From Blastomussa wellsi (lineage: Eukaryota > Cnidaria > Anthozoa > Scleractinia > Plerogyridae), in the NCBI GenBank assembly GCA_947652115.1, contig OX393569.1, forward strand, positions 15,056,896 to 15,120,895: a stretch of DNA of 64,000 bases, given 5' to 3'. A program made the translations under genes and the position numbers. The first letter of the stretch is position 1. Each line of letters begins with the position of its first letter. Below the pieces are notes generated by a model that was given only the letters and a program-made list of their open reading frames with translations, was not told where the DNA came from and searched no databases. Below are positions 29,491 to 42,379 of this stretch, piece after piece.

Positions 29491-32400
29491 ATGGCGCTAT
29501 TCTGTTCAAGTAAGTCAGTCTCAGTTATCATATGAAAACCTCTTTTTAACACCTCGCGATCGCAAAATATGTTCTTCTCCCAAGTACCCAAATAGCTGCT
29601 TTCTATAATATTTTATTATTTTTGGTTATAATCTGTACTGTTTTAAGTCTAGCTAGTTAGACAAGTCCGTGTCTACACTTACACACAAAAAGCGTGATGT
29701 TAGATTTGGTTTAGTACGTCTCGACAGGACAGGATTAGTAAGACAGGATTAGTAAGATAATGCCTGGCTGCAGCGTTACTTTGAAATTCAAAGAAGCTTT
29801 AATCCTGCAAATACTTCATCGATCGAAATGACGAAGGAATTGAAATGCGCGAAGCTTCAATTCAATTCATTGATCTGCTCGATCAGGCACCTGAGCTGAT
29901 AAACTTTACGCGCGGTTAATTTCAAAATATCCATGTGATCTGTGGTAAAGAAAACAAATTTAACTGAGGTTAATTTTGGTGCTTAGTTTTAGACTTTACG
30001 AACCAATTCATAAATGAGTTAGAACTATAAATGTAACCACTGCTATCTACCGAGAAACAAACTTGAACATCCAAACAGACTTCATGTTTTAAATCGGTCA
30101 ATAAGATAGATATAGCAACTTAAACCAAACTTATGGAGTAAGACCCTGCTATTAGGAATATTTGAGGAAGTCAGTTTTTTCAGACTGAAATCTTGAGTAT
30201 GGACCTTACATTAATTTGCTCCAGCATTAATAGTTAATTTTGTTTGTTTGAAAAGAAAAGATACTATAGTTTCCCCAGTTAAAACTGGTATAAACACTCA
30301 CAGTCTCAAGCTTGGTTTTCACTAATGACAAAGTCGGAGTCGGAGTCAAATCGCAGAGTTACGATTCTGCTTATGACTCCGATGCTCACATTCTAGTGAA
30401 AACTAGTGAAATACTCAGAGTGCCTGAAACTAGCAATGTGATTGGTTTATTCTTCCACTTCTGTGTGCGACTCCGATAATCTTGTTTTCACTAGATCATA
30501 AGCGACAGAGTCTGATTCTTCCGACTCCGATTCCATCATGCTTATAACTCTGATTTTAGATTTTCACTTGGTCGTAAGCGTCCTTACGACTTTGGTTATG
30601 ACTCCGACTCCATTGCTAGTGAAAACCAGGCTTAAGTCAAGCCAGGGAAAACTACTCATGTTGTGTTTCATCTAATATATAGTCAGCAATGAAGTCCCTG
30701 AGCATCCCTGTGTCTCACCATCCTCTAACTGCGTGTTTGAGAGAAGGTTGATTGAAAAGTACATTGCTGAAAATGGCACTGATCCAATCAGTGGTGAACA
30801 AATCTCAGAGGAACAACTGATTGATATCAAAGGTAAGTTTCTCTTAAAGGAACTATGTCATGGTTTGTGCATTTTGAAAAATTTAGCCTAAATTTTTCAA
30901 ACTCGTCATTTGCAATCTGTTTCAATCTTTCCCATCCTCAACCATCCTTGTTCCTTTTTGGTTTAGTTTCACTTTGGCATTTTTCTTCCATAGTAAACTA
31001 TTATTTAGAGGCTTCCTTCATTTTGAGGGGAATTTGGTTTGCCCCAAAAATGACTCAAAATATTGTGACGGAGCTCCTATTAAGGCTGTGACAAACTAGG
31101 CAACAAGTTGCTGCAACAATTTGCCTCGTTTGACACAAGGCAAATGCTGTGATCAGTCACAGGAATTCAAACCGGACCTGTTGTAGACACAATACGTATA
31201 GAGGGACTCATCACAGAGACCTGTCACTGTGTCTTGTTGCCTTGTCGTGGGCTTAAAGAGTAAAGGTTTGAAAATTTTTTGATGTAGCTTTTCAGAAACT
31301 GGAAGAATAAATGACTATGATATGGCAGTATTGTGAACTAGAATTTCAGAGCACCCACTTTCTGGGCGAGTGACTTTCCAAGCTGTACTTACTTGCCCAG
31401 TCTCTCACATATTTGGACAATTAGCCCCTCCCGCCCCATCCCCTTCAAACATATAAAATATTCAAGGCATAACATACTCCTCGGACATCTTCAGACATAT
31501 CAGGCTTGGACCGTTGTTGAGCGTTCACAGGATACCACCTTGTTGAATGGCAAACAGATTGCAAGTTTATGTTTTGAAAAACATCAAATTGGTAGATGTT
31601 TGCACTTCTATAAATGATTATTTTGCATTACTTTTTTATTTCAGTCAACCCACTAGTTAAACCTAGACCTCCATCAGCAACCAGTATTCCAGCAATTTTG
31701 AAAGCACTTCAAGATGAATGGGTAAGGAAGAATGTATTCCATTGTCAGTCAGTCAATCAATCAATCAGCCAATCAATCAATCAATCAATCAATCAATAAG
31801 TCAAGCAGCCAGTCAGTCAGCCAGTCAGTCAGTCAATCAGTCAGTCAGTCAATCAGACAGTCAGTCAGTCAGTCAGTCAGTCGATTATTCACTCAAAAAT
31901 GTCCCTATGTTGCAAAATCCATTGAAACATTTGTGTCTGGCAAAGAACTACATGAATGCTGGGGTTCACACTGTAAATGCTCATCTAGCAACTTGGACAC
32001 CTTTGCTTTTTTCTTTTTACAGGATGCCTGCATGTTGCATAGTTTTACTTTACGACAACAGCTTCAGACGGCTAGGCAAGGTTAGTTCATTTATTTATCA
32101 ACCTCTCATAACCTACTACGTTGCCAACCTCAATTAATTACATGGCTGTTTCTGTAGATTTATTCATTTTCATATTCAATTATTACTTATTTGCATTTTT
32201 TGGTGTGTATTTTCTTTTTCTTTTTTTTCCTGATTATCCTGGCCCGCGTCAATTAGCATTGCTACCTGCGGAGCCAGGAGATTAAGTCCTAATTCTGAAG
32301 TAATAAAAATATTGTTTGTTGTTGTTGTAGTACAAGTTCATTCTCTTATCCGTGGTTGATACACGCCATCAATAATGCAAAGTTTTTTTTTGTAGAGTTG

Positions 32401-35400
32401 TCCCATGCCTTGTATCAGCATGATGCTGCATGTCGTGTTATTGCCCGTTTGACGAAGGAAGTGACTGCTGCCCGTGAAGGTACTCTAGCTTTTAATATTG
32501 TTTTATTGTTTCATTTGATTAGGGGTGTTATAAGAAATGGATCAGAATGAATAGTCTTATTGATAATCATGTTCTCTTTGTTCTCAGCTTTGGCCACTCT
32601 CAAGCCACAAGCTGGTATGGCTGTGGTTGTTCCATCTGCTGCTCCAGCTCAGGTGAGAAACAATATTGAGATTGTTTTTTTTTTGCCTGGTGTACTGTTT
32701 CATATTCAAAGCCACCTAATCAAGGGTGGAGAATCTGCAGAAAATTATCAAGTGATAATTGCAAAACATGATAGTGATTAGTAAAAAGGATAAGATAGGC
32801 ATCTTTTAGCCTCAATCAACAGTCACTGGGTTATCAACTTTGTAAATTTACCTGCAGGTAACTAGCCCATGTTTTGTACATCGATTTTTCTGATTAAGAC
32901 AGCAATAGACATCACTTAACCTAAATTTTGCACAGAGTAAGCTAGCTAAAAGTGTTTCAAAACTTTGTGCTCCCTCACTAGCCTACTAAGAAAAAGGCTT
33001 TTAGCCAGATGGCAGTCCAGGCTTCCGGTGGACAGCCACTTTTTAAAGAAAATTGTTTTATTTTCCATATGTCGCTTTATAAATTGTTCATTTTAGCAGG
33101 CCCCATAGTGCATCTTGGATGTCCACTTTTCGAATCCTGACTAAAAGCCTGCTTAGAACATGATTATTTATTTGTCTATTTGTATAATTTTTTGAAAACA
33201 GTTTTATTACCTTATTACCAATAACACTTTTTATTGTTTTTTAGATGGAGGAGGCAATGGAAGTTGGTGCTCAGGTGAGTTTTGTATCACAGTTAAAGGG
33301 CCCTGATCAGCCTCCATCTTTTTCGACGCCATCAAAATTGTGTAAATTTTATAGTGAAGGCAAAGTCTGCATTGAGCCTAGTGGCCCATACCGCCGGAGC
33401 TTATCCCAGTTTCCGTAGCATGAAGCGACTGAGAGTATTTCTATCCCCCCCCTGGATGGGATGCTAGTCCATCACAGGATTACCCCCCAGAATTATTTTG
33501 CTGGTACCCATTTATACACCTGGGTGGAGAGAGGCACTGTGAGAGTAAAGTGTCTTACCTAAGAACACAGCGCAGTGACCTGGCCATGGCTCGAACCCGG
33601 ACCATCCGATCCGGAGTCCAGCGCACTAACCATTAGGCCACTGCTCAGTGATCTCTTTCATTTTGACATGCTCCACATAAAATGTAAATACTGAAACTTT
33701 TGCATGTAACCAATAACAAAGACATGGCTGACTAGGGCCTTTCAATCTTCTTACTACTGATTTCCCTTTAGAGGTGCCTATCAAAAAATATTTAATAAAT
33801 CTGTTTTTAATCATATTTGCAATTTATTTGCAGCCTGGTGAAGAAGAGGGAATGACAGAAGATGTCCTGCAGAAGGTAAGTTGACAAATTCTACAGCTGG
33901 CACTGGGAGTTATCTTCAGCTTCTGATCGGATAATGACTGCAGCATGAAAAAACATATCTGAACAGTTAAAGCTGTGACAGTTTTGGGCTTCAAATAGTC
34001 AGTGTTCATGTATCTGATGGTAACTAACAGTGATCTTCATTTGAACTTTTTTTAGTTGCAAGACAAGGCCACTCTCCTCACTGCTGAACGTAAGAAGGTA
34101 AGCTGTACCCTTTGCTCTGATGACGGGCTAACATCAAAACTTCACTGCCGACACACTTAAGCCCTGCATTTGTCATCTTGTACACATAATTATACCAGTA
34201 CTTTAATTTTTTCATAATTTGAGAGAAGAGGAGGTTTAGGATAAAAATAATGGTATGGTCTCCAAATGGAAAACCTGCTCTTGCAGAGTTGCCTTAAATG
34301 ATTGTAATATTAGTGAAGCTATTATCCCAAACTTTTAACATTGTTGTTCTTTTGTCCCATTTAGCGAGGCAAGAAGGTTCCAGAGGATTTGAGTACAGTG
34401 GATGAGATCCGATCTTACAAACCTATCTCTTCACATGCAGTAAGTGGCCATTAAAATCGAGCAGACATGGTCTTTTATGCCAAAGTATGCCAAAATACAA
34501 ATCTGCGCTGAAATTTTTATAAGCTATTTTTTTTTGCCAAACTTTAAATCAGAATTAAAATGTAAACCATAATATCTTTATCAACAGTAAAATACAAAAT
34601 GAACTAATGGACTATTTCAACCCACTAATGAAAGCTTATTAATTAACCTTTGTGTTAGTTTAAAAAGTAATTTTCGATAATTCAATTTTAGGGTCTGCAT
34701 AGTGCAAGTAACCCTGGAATCTTGGCGCTGGATTTGTTTGCTGCTGATACATCCAGAGTAATCACAGGTTTGTCTTCACTGTGATTGGTGCAATGCACAA
34801 TGAAAGTGACCCTTTCAGTTTTGAAGTTGCACCTAACAGTGTATCATTCTCTTCATCAGGTGGCCTTGATAAAAATGCAGTTGTATTTTATCGTGACACA
34901 GAACAGGTAAGATTGAATTTAAACTTGTACTCATAATATCTGGTAGTAATAAATTTCTCTGACTTTTAGGCTTTAGTTACCACTAAACACTAAAAGCTTC
35001 CTGATCACTTCACAAGATCATCAGTGGTTTCAGGAGATCTTTCCCAAGAGGACTGTACATGAAATAAACCAGGGAAAATGCAGTGATGTAACTAAGACTA
35101 GAACAAACTGTGCTGGCTTGCTGAAAAGCCCAGATGGCTCTTCTGCAAAATTATCCCAAATTCCTGTTTTCTTGTGTAATTTCAGCTGGTGAGAACAGAT
35201 AAGCTATCTTTGAACTTCAGTGGAGACTGTATTATAGGCAATGACCCCCCCCCCCCACACACCCACCAAATATATACCAATTTGGTCTGGATGCTACCAA
35301 CTGAGCTGTACTGGTAGCAGGTCATTAGCAATGAACTTTGTGATCACTGCCTGTCTTTTCTACAGTTACATGTTTCTGCTGATTGAGTAATATCTGTGAC

Positions 35401-38400
35401 TTATGAAGTTAAGTATAGCATTGCCAGATGATCACCCAGTAACCTTTTAGGATGCTGGAACAAAAACATTTGTAGATCTAGGATTTTGTGTCACAATTGA
35501 GTCCCCCTTGATTTTTTTCTCATTCAATTTCTAGGTTATTGCAACTCTGAAAGGTCATACCAAGAAGGTTACCAATGTTTTGTATCATCCATTTGAGGTA
35601 AGCTGTGCCTTATACATTATAAGGCATATTCACTCAGTCATCTGGGATTCAAATAACAAAAGACATGGCTGCCGGATTAAGGTACACCAAAATGACGGCT
35701 GTGACGTCAAGTGAATTCCCTCTTTAGACCTTTTTCATACAAATTGTTGTTATTTTACCATTTACTGCTGGAGTGGGTTGCAGTGTCTTTAATAAGCACC
35801 AGTGGCTGACAACAGTGCTTGAGCGTCTTTGCTCTATTGTCTCAGAGAATGAAATGTAAATGTTGTTTTTAGTTGTCATACACTTAGCTTCAATATAGCT
35901 AGTTTCCAGGCATGCCATCTTAACAATTTTTGTTTCTTCTGTCAAAGTTCTGCATTTTCTCCCAAACTAAAATAATTAAAGAAAGATTTTTTTCAAGCAA
36001 TAATTGGTTACTCTACTCGAACCAACTGCATACTTTGAAACCCCTGGGGGATAACTAAAAGGGAAAGGGTGGGAGATGCAGATAAGGGAGTCTAAAATAG
36101 TCCTCTTAGATGAGTTCCTTTGAATTCCTCTTGGGATTTTTTGGAATTTTGGGACTAACAGCTTCACAGAATCTAAATCTTCTAATAAAATTAGAGGGAA
36201 ATATGTTTTTATCATCATCATTGTCATTGTCGTTGTCTTCATCATCAAAAATAAACAGGGGAATATGTAGTCAATACTGCAGAATTAGACCATGCACATA
36301 ATTCTCATCATTTGTATCGACATTATTTGTTTCAGGATCTTGGTTTCACTGGATCAGCAGATTCAACCATTCGAGTGTGGTCCATTCCTCAAGCATCTGG
36401 TGTGCACATAGTTAAGGTATGAAGGAGAATCAGTTATGTTGCTACAGGTAGCTTTCTTGTTTACAGCCTCTGCCACTTTGGTTTGATCTCCCATCTGATT
36501 GGTGGATACAAATTTGTATTCCAGAAAGAATTTCACAATACGGTCACTAGAAACCTGTAAAACAGACTCCTCTATATGGTGGACAACTTGTTTCCCTGTG
36601 AGCTGTCACTGTATCTGAACTCTCTATAAGCCAGATGCGTCAATAAGATGGACAGTTGGTACTGGTCCTTTGATGTCCATCTTACTCTTAGCGAGAGTCA
36701 GCTGTAGTTCATTTCTTTATCTAAAAGGGGTGACTAGAATTTTAGGTGATAATCACCTAAACTTGCAGTTGATTTTGCCATGCAACTCTTTATAGCTTGC
36801 AGAAAGGTTGCAGTTATTATAGAATTTACCTTGACTTTGTAGCATCCCACAAATGTCATGAAGCCATGTGATTCTACAAACCTTGATCTTTTTTCTTTGT
36901 TTAAAAAACTTAGCTGTCAACTATTTTCTTTTTGCAGGCTCATGATCAAGCTGTTACTGGGCTCAGTCTTCATGCAACAGGTGATGCTTTGTGTGTTGTT
37001 GTGAGGTTAACTCTTAAGCACAAATGGTTCTGTAAAATTCCAAAAATACACCTTCGTCCACGTCCCCTCCCATCGCCGATGCAACCATCCTTTCAAATAT
37101 AAGATACAGCTTTACCAATTATAACCAAAGAGTATTTAAATGAAACCAATGATCACTGAAAATGCAAATTTCCATCAGAAAATAAGCCTTTCTGTATAGA
37201 AGCCCTCTCCTTAAACGGTCCAACCTGAAAGAGATATCAAGCAAATATTATGGCCCATATAAGCCCAGAGTTTATTTTTTATTTTTGAATTATTATTCCA
37301 TATTGACAATCACAATATTTATATGTAACGGCATTGGACTTGACCAAATGAATTTTACAGTTGTGGTTGCATTGCCACCCTTACATTTTTGTTATTTTCT
37401 TCTTTAGGCGACTATCTACTCAGCTGCTCAATTGATCAACACTGGGCATTCTCTGATCTCAGAACGGGCCGTGTACTGACAAGGTGTTTATCAGACCCTA
37501 ACATCAATCAAGGTAATGAGAACAAAACCAGGTTGTTCACTTGTTTCTTTACAGTGACCCTGGCCACTGTGTGTAAAATGGTTTTAGTATTTCATTAAAG
37601 TGCATGTTCCCCTGCATGAATAGAAAACTACTATAAGTAGAAAAATTACACTCAATAAAGATTTGAGCGATTTTGAGGGCTATAAAATGCGGTTTTTCTG
37701 GTGTAAACGTGTCCGGAGCCTGGATCGAGTTTCTATTGTGAAATCCTTAATGTGACGTCACTTTGGTTGCAAAGGGCCATTTTGGGTAAGTGCTGATTAG
37801 GAACCTCTCACGCGAAAACGTTCCGAATAACTAGCCGTCTCGAAACGAATCTAGCCATTTGTTAACTGTTTGAACGCAATGGGATAAGGTTCTAACTCCT
37901 CAATGCGTAGTGTCACTGTCCGCCTCATCTCTTGATCTGAGATGCAACCAATGTGATATCACGATCTGGTATTTTGACCGCGCAAATTGGCGGACATTTT
38001 TGGAGCAAAATGCGGTAACTTTCAAGGCTTATAAAATCATCAATTTGTCCTCTTTCCTTCTCAAACTTTCATGGCAGATTCTTCCTTCAACATGTTAAAC
38101 TTTAGAAATATACATTAAAATATTTCGCTTCACATGCACTTTAAAAGGACTTCTCATAGTTTAAAGGGCCTAAGTCATAACAAATAGATTCACATTTGAT
38201 AAATGTATAAAATTGCCTTCAAATCAAAGGAGACCTTGAATTATAGTTTACTGAGGCAGTAAAACACCAAAAAGGCATCAACAAACTGAGGAACAAGGAT
38301 GGCTTTGATTGAAGAACACTGAGATAGATTGTAAATGGCAAACTTTAAACTTTATTCTCAGCATTTCAAGATTGTGTCAATCCTTGAGTATCTATCAAGT

Positions 38401-41400
38401 TTGGGGAGTAATGGTTGTGGATTTTAAATGTTACTTCTTACTTTTTTTATATTTACTGTTTTGGAGCGTTCTCACATTAGCCAAAGGCTTGGGAGATTTG
38501 GGCAGCCACTCCTCTTGTTATGTGTTTAAAATAAAATATTTTCTATTCTGTTGTTATTTTTTAGGACTGACTTGTGCTCAGTTCCATCCTGATGGTCTTA
38601 TTTTTGGCACTGGCACGACTGACAGGTTTGTCATAAACAAAAGTGATCAACTTTTCTTTTCTCCTTTCAGTGTAAATATAGAGCAATTTTCACTTAAGTG
38701 TCAAAAACAATTTTTGTTTGCTTTGGTTTTGCATGTGATTGGTTTTACAAAACTGGCACCACTTTCTCAACCGAACAAAAGTAAAACCAATTGTCGCTTG
38801 CTTGTGCACATTTTCCAGGGTTTGCACGCACCTTGAAAGTCCTTGAATCTCAGAATAAAAATTCAATGCCTTAAGATTCCTTGAAATTGCAGTCAGTGCT
38901 GGAAGTTCCTTGAATTTTTTAGTGAATTTCAATTAACCTAGACTTTTGCCTTTCTGGTAGGCACACTCTGAGCAGCAGATTAATGCTGCATTTTACAGTG
39001 CGTGGAGTCCTTGAAAAATAGAGAATGTGTCCTTGAAAAGTCCCTGAATTTTTAGCCCAAAAAAGGGTACGAACCCTGATTTTCCCACACTTCCAGTTTT
39101 GATTGGTTCATTGGATTGTCTGTGTCCTTTGTCATTATCATTGGTTTTAGTTTTTTGACACTCGACTGAAAACTGCAAAAAAGGAGGGGATATCATCCTT
39201 ATGTAACATCAGATTAACAGAACTAACATCAAAAGAAGTTCATAGTAGTCAATAAGGAGAATTTCTGAAATTTACTGGCCTTGATTTGGGGAAAATAAAT
39301 AATCTCAAAGTGCAAGTACCTTTTTCAGTCATAGTTTAGTTTGGTATTGCCGAACTTAAAACAGTCGCTTTCTCTGCCCTCTTGAGGGTATAATATACAT
39401 GTCTTGATTGGGTAAGCTCTCTAAATCCACTTTGGATCCAAACCATGAAATAATGGTCTTTTATGCCTTAATTAATACTGAATACATTTAGATCTGACTT
39501 TTCGCTGGTGTGTTTTTGTTAATAGCGTGATTAAGATCTGGGATCTCAAGGAAGGTGCTAATGTTGCCAAATTTCCTGGTCATTCTGGTCCAATTACAGA
39601 TATTTCCTTCTCAGAAAATGGGTGAGTAGTGATGCCTTAATATATAGTAAACCATCCCTTTCTTTATTTCTTTTTTGTTTAATTTGTTTCAGCTAAGTTA
39701 ACGTGGTAAGTTTTTTTGGTATATTAGGCATAATTTACTTTCCTATCAAGTTGCAAATTTAATTCTGTGTAATTTATTTGCGCCTCTAATTCTATTTGTA
39801 ATAAAAATATTTATTTTATTGGTCCCATTCATTTCATATAATCATTTTCTGGCATCCTGTTAGTGGCATTTGGCTATGTATTTTGGAAATTAGGAAAGAG
39901 GACTTGTGTGAGGCTGTCCCTTTACAGCGCGATGCGCCTAACTGTGGCCACCCAACAAACTTTTTTGACAAGTTATAATTAGCCAATCAGAGAGCACAAA
40001 TTTGTTTGAGCTGTCTCGCCTCCTAGGAATTTTCAAAGCTGTTCTCACGAAACCTGTCACGCTTTTAACAAGGAGGCGGGACAACTCAAACAAATTCGCG
40101 CTCTCTGATTGGCTAACTTGTCAAAAAAGTTTGTTAGGTGGCCACAGTTAGGCGCGTCACGCTGTAAAAGCGCACATGAAGTATTTTTAAGGCTAATGGT
40201 CCTTTGCAAAACGAAACAAAACGAAACAACGAAATGTTACTTTGCAAAATGGTACCAGCTTATATTTTATTTATAATCATAACCATGGTTTATCTAGGGG
40301 GCTCAAGTTTTTGGAAACTAACAGCAAACACTGCTCTGATTTTTAAGACTTGTTAATCTTCTGGTTGTTGTAACTTGTCTTTGTTTTGTTTTGTTTTGTT
40401 TTTTCCATTCAGTTACTACTTGGCCACATCTGCTGACGACTCGGTAGTAAAACTGTGGGATTTACGTAAACTGAAAAACTTCAAAACAATTACACTGGAG
40501 GACAGATTTGAGGTAATGACTTGATCTACACAAAGTTGACGCCAGACTGCAATGTTGGGCAGACCATCTTTAAATGATTTCTAAAACGGCAAACCTTGCC
40601 ATTAGATTCGCAGTTAGCGAGTTATAAATTTTAACAACGTGAAATCGCCAAATTTTGGACACCGCAAACCAAAACAGAGATTGCTTTTTGATTCTGTACG
40701 AAACGTTGTCTTTATATTTCATCAGGGCTCAGTTGTTGTAAGGCATGATGTAATAATTATATCAAACACGAGAGACAGTGTTTCATCACATTTCCAAACA
40801 CCGTGAAAAGAGTTGACAAACTTCCATCCGTTATTATTTATTGGCTTTTAAACAACCCGCCACCAGAAAACAACAGCATTGCGTCGTAATTGCTCAAGGT
40901 CCCATCATCCTGAAACCGGGAATGTGGGTAGAGAGACAGGAGGATGGCTGTTATCTTTCAGTTAATTTTGCTAGTTCTTTTTATAATGCAGGTTAAAACA
41001 CTGTGTTTTGATCAGAGTGGTACATACCTTGCTGTGGGCGGTTCAGAAATCCAGTAAGTCTGAATGTCAATAACTAATAATTATTGTACATGTATGTGTA
41101 TGAATATTGTTTGCATTATGATGTGTAGTTAATGTAGATACAGTCATTAGTAGATCAACTTGAACTTTTCTCCATTTATTTTATCTCATAGGACCAAGTT
41201 TACGATTTGACTCGTTCATGAGTCTCCCACAGCTCAGTGATAAGACTGCCCGACTAATCTGTTTGTTTTTTTGTAGGATTTATCTCGTCAAGCAGTGGGA
41301 GTTGATCAAGTCATTTGCAGGTAATATGGTGTTTGTATTAATTGTTATGTTATATCAGGAATACTCGCACCTTCTAGTCCTTGACGGGGACAATAGCTCA

Positions 41401-41663
41401 TTGCTTCCCCTTCTCTCCCCCCTCTCCTCCCCCCCCCCCCCCCCGTTCCTATTCCATCCCGCTTTGTTTGGACTTTGCAAATGGAGCAAATATGTCTGTG
41501 TGCTTTTGTATCCGAATAAATATCAATGTCTGTGTATTAATTGATTTTTTTATTGCTATTTTCAGAGCACTCTGGAGTGGCGACAGGAGTAAAATTCGGC
41601 AAACACTCTTCATTCATCGCATCAGTTGGCCTCGATCGACATCTGAAGTTCTACTCGCGATAA
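29491..41663 (+). CDS. PRPF19: PRPF19 / Prp19, spliceosomal U-box E3 ubiquitin ligase (22 exons)
   Basis: Exons: 29491-29509, 30683-30832, 31645-31721, 32023-32080, 32396-32479, 32588-32652, 33245-33274, 33834-33875, 34056-34097, 34365-34439, 34692-34767, 34860-34906, 35535-35597, 36336-36416, 36938-36980, 37408-37512, 38565-38625, 39526-39621, 40413-40512, 40992-41053, 41277-41320, 41566-41663; 505 aa, close to the human 504. Prp19 is the core of the NineTeen complex that activates the spliceosome, and it also acts in DNA-damage signalling. The U-box is at about residues 1-70 ([32 protein letters not shown]). The tetramerising coiled coil follows ([33 protein letters not shown]), then [17 protein letters not shown], then a WD40 propeller from about 215 to the end ([21 protein letters not shown]). 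An AAAATGGCG YY1-type word overlaps the start codon. Introns carry many MITEs. Confidence 0.97.
30309..30632. mobile_element. MITE with CCTGGTTTTCACT-type ends, PRPF19 intron 1
   Basis: Left end CTTGGTTTTCACTA is followed by AAGTCGGAGTCGGAGTCA. The right end has TGACTCCGACTCCATTGC followed by TAGTGAAAACCAGG, an inverted repeat of about 40 bp. CTCAAG and CTTAAG flank the element and may be a decayed target duplication. The family looks like common metazoan hAT-type MITEs, from memory only. Confidence 0.65.
31739..31885. repeat. Tetranucleotide satellite (CAGT/CAAT)n, PRPF19 intron 3
   Basis: About 33 four-base units alternate between CAGT and CAAT with a few AAGC/CAGC variants. The satellite starts 18 bp after the donor of exon 3. 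It creates the Ser-Gln-rich frames seen in all three phases; none is a gene. Confidence 0.92.
32225..32335 (+). repeat. SINE-like repeat C, copy 2
   Basis: Opposite-orientation partner of 25500-25605, with CTGATTATCCTGGCCC, TAGCATTGCTACCTGC and GGAGATTAAGTCCTAATTC, ending in a TTG run at about 32317-32330. It lies in PRPF19 intron 4, about 60 bp before the next exon. Confidence 0.65.
33293..33745. mobile_element. MITE M, copy 1, interrupted by a SINE (PRPF19 intron 7)
   Basis: The left part (33293-33368, beginning TTAAAGGGCCCTGATCAGCC) and the right part (33650-33745, with GATCTCTTTCATTTTGACA and GGCTGACTAGGGCCTTT) line up, in order, with the reverse complement of the uninterrupted copy at 55305-55535. 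The two parts are separated by a SINE B copy in minus orientation. Confidence 0.75.
33370..33655 (-). repeat. SINE family B, full-length copy nested in MITE M
   Basis: Read on the minus strand, a tRNA-like head with GGCCTAATGGTTAGTGCGC (A-box region) and CCGGGTTCGAGCC (B box) is followed by AAGACACTTTACTCTC, ATAAATGGGTACCAGC, GACTAGCATCCCATCC and ACTGGGATAAGCTCC. The head is the best preserved of the family in this window. Confidence 0.85.
37595..38144. mobile_element. 550-bp MITE bounded by TTAA, PRPF19 intron 16
   Basis: TTAAAGTGCATGT at the left end is the exact reverse complement of ACATGCACTTTAA at the right end. TTAA at both outer edges fits the target site used by piggyBac-type transposases. 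The interior has no long conserved frame. Confidence 0.65.
38816..39085. repeat. Repeat with CCTTGAA(A/T) words and CAGGGTT ends, PRPF19 intron 17
   Basis: CCAGGGTTTGCACGC at the left and GGGTACGAACCCTG at the right form imperfect inverted ends. In between, GTCCTTGAA-type words recur in both orientations. The edges are approximate. Confidence 0.5.
39922..40167. mobile_element. 246-bp foldback MITE, copy 3 (PRPF19 intron 18)
   Basis: It runs from TTACAGCGCGATGCGCC to GGCGCGTCACGCTGTAA, with the same GTGGCCACCCAACAAAC arms and GGAGGCGGGACAACTC centre as the copies at 19189 and 21495. Its arms are the least decayed of the three. Confidence 0.9.
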
Positions 41664-42379
41664 ATACACACATCTTACGAATATCTTACGAATATCTCCA
41701 AGACATTCAACCAAGCTTATAATACTATTATATTCCAGCGCGCAATGGAAGAGATTCCAAGCGACTGTAATTAGTTCAGTTTTTATAGAAAGGCAAGAGA
41801 CACTGGAGTGATACTTAAGCTTGTAAGGATATTAGGAAAGAAATATTCCAGTATGTTTTACATCTGACAGAGCTACGAACGCTTTTACAACTAATGGCTT
41901 TAACACAAGATCTGGACTTATAACATTTAATTGCAATATTCTACTTTACCGAGGTAATTTAACATCAGAAACATTCAACTTCGTTTTGATTTCAACGTTT
42001 GAGGAGCTCAGAAAAGGGCTTAAGGGATTTAGTGTCCCCCTCCCCCACCATAACTCTTTGTGAAAATGTCTATTTAGGAACAAATGCTCACCTAAAACGG
42101 CATTCGAATTGGCCAATCACAGAGAACGGAGACAATCCAGTGAGCCAATCAAAACTCGAAATAACTAAGAGTAGCAGACACAAAGCGCGGAAAAACGTGG
42201 ACGCGCGAGTTTACTATTGTTTTTGGTTTTCGTATTGGTTGAAAAAGTGGCGCGAAATTTTTAAACCAATCACTGAGCAATGCAAACCCAAAGCAATTCG
42301 CTAATAGCTTTCGACAGTCAATGGAAAACTGTTCTATTAACCATATTCAATGCAGCGTTGCCAGCAACCTCGTTCCCAG

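Noticed and set aside
29185..29591. Overlapping frames on both strands upstream of PRPF19
   Set aside because: They cover a hairpin-rich repeat and the PRPF19 promoter. Frames on both strands reflect inverted repeats.
31614..32137. Ser-Gln-rich frames in three phases, and the idea of a CRISPR-like array
   Set aside because: They are the CAGT/CAAT satellite plus PRPF19 exon 4 read in wrong frames. There are no spacers, and the organism is an animal.
41418..41446. Long C runs (also 35243-35260 and 48352-48368) as possible functional tracts
   Set aside because: Each is a simple homopolymer in an intron or intergenic repeat with no paired element. Length may also be affected by sequencing error.
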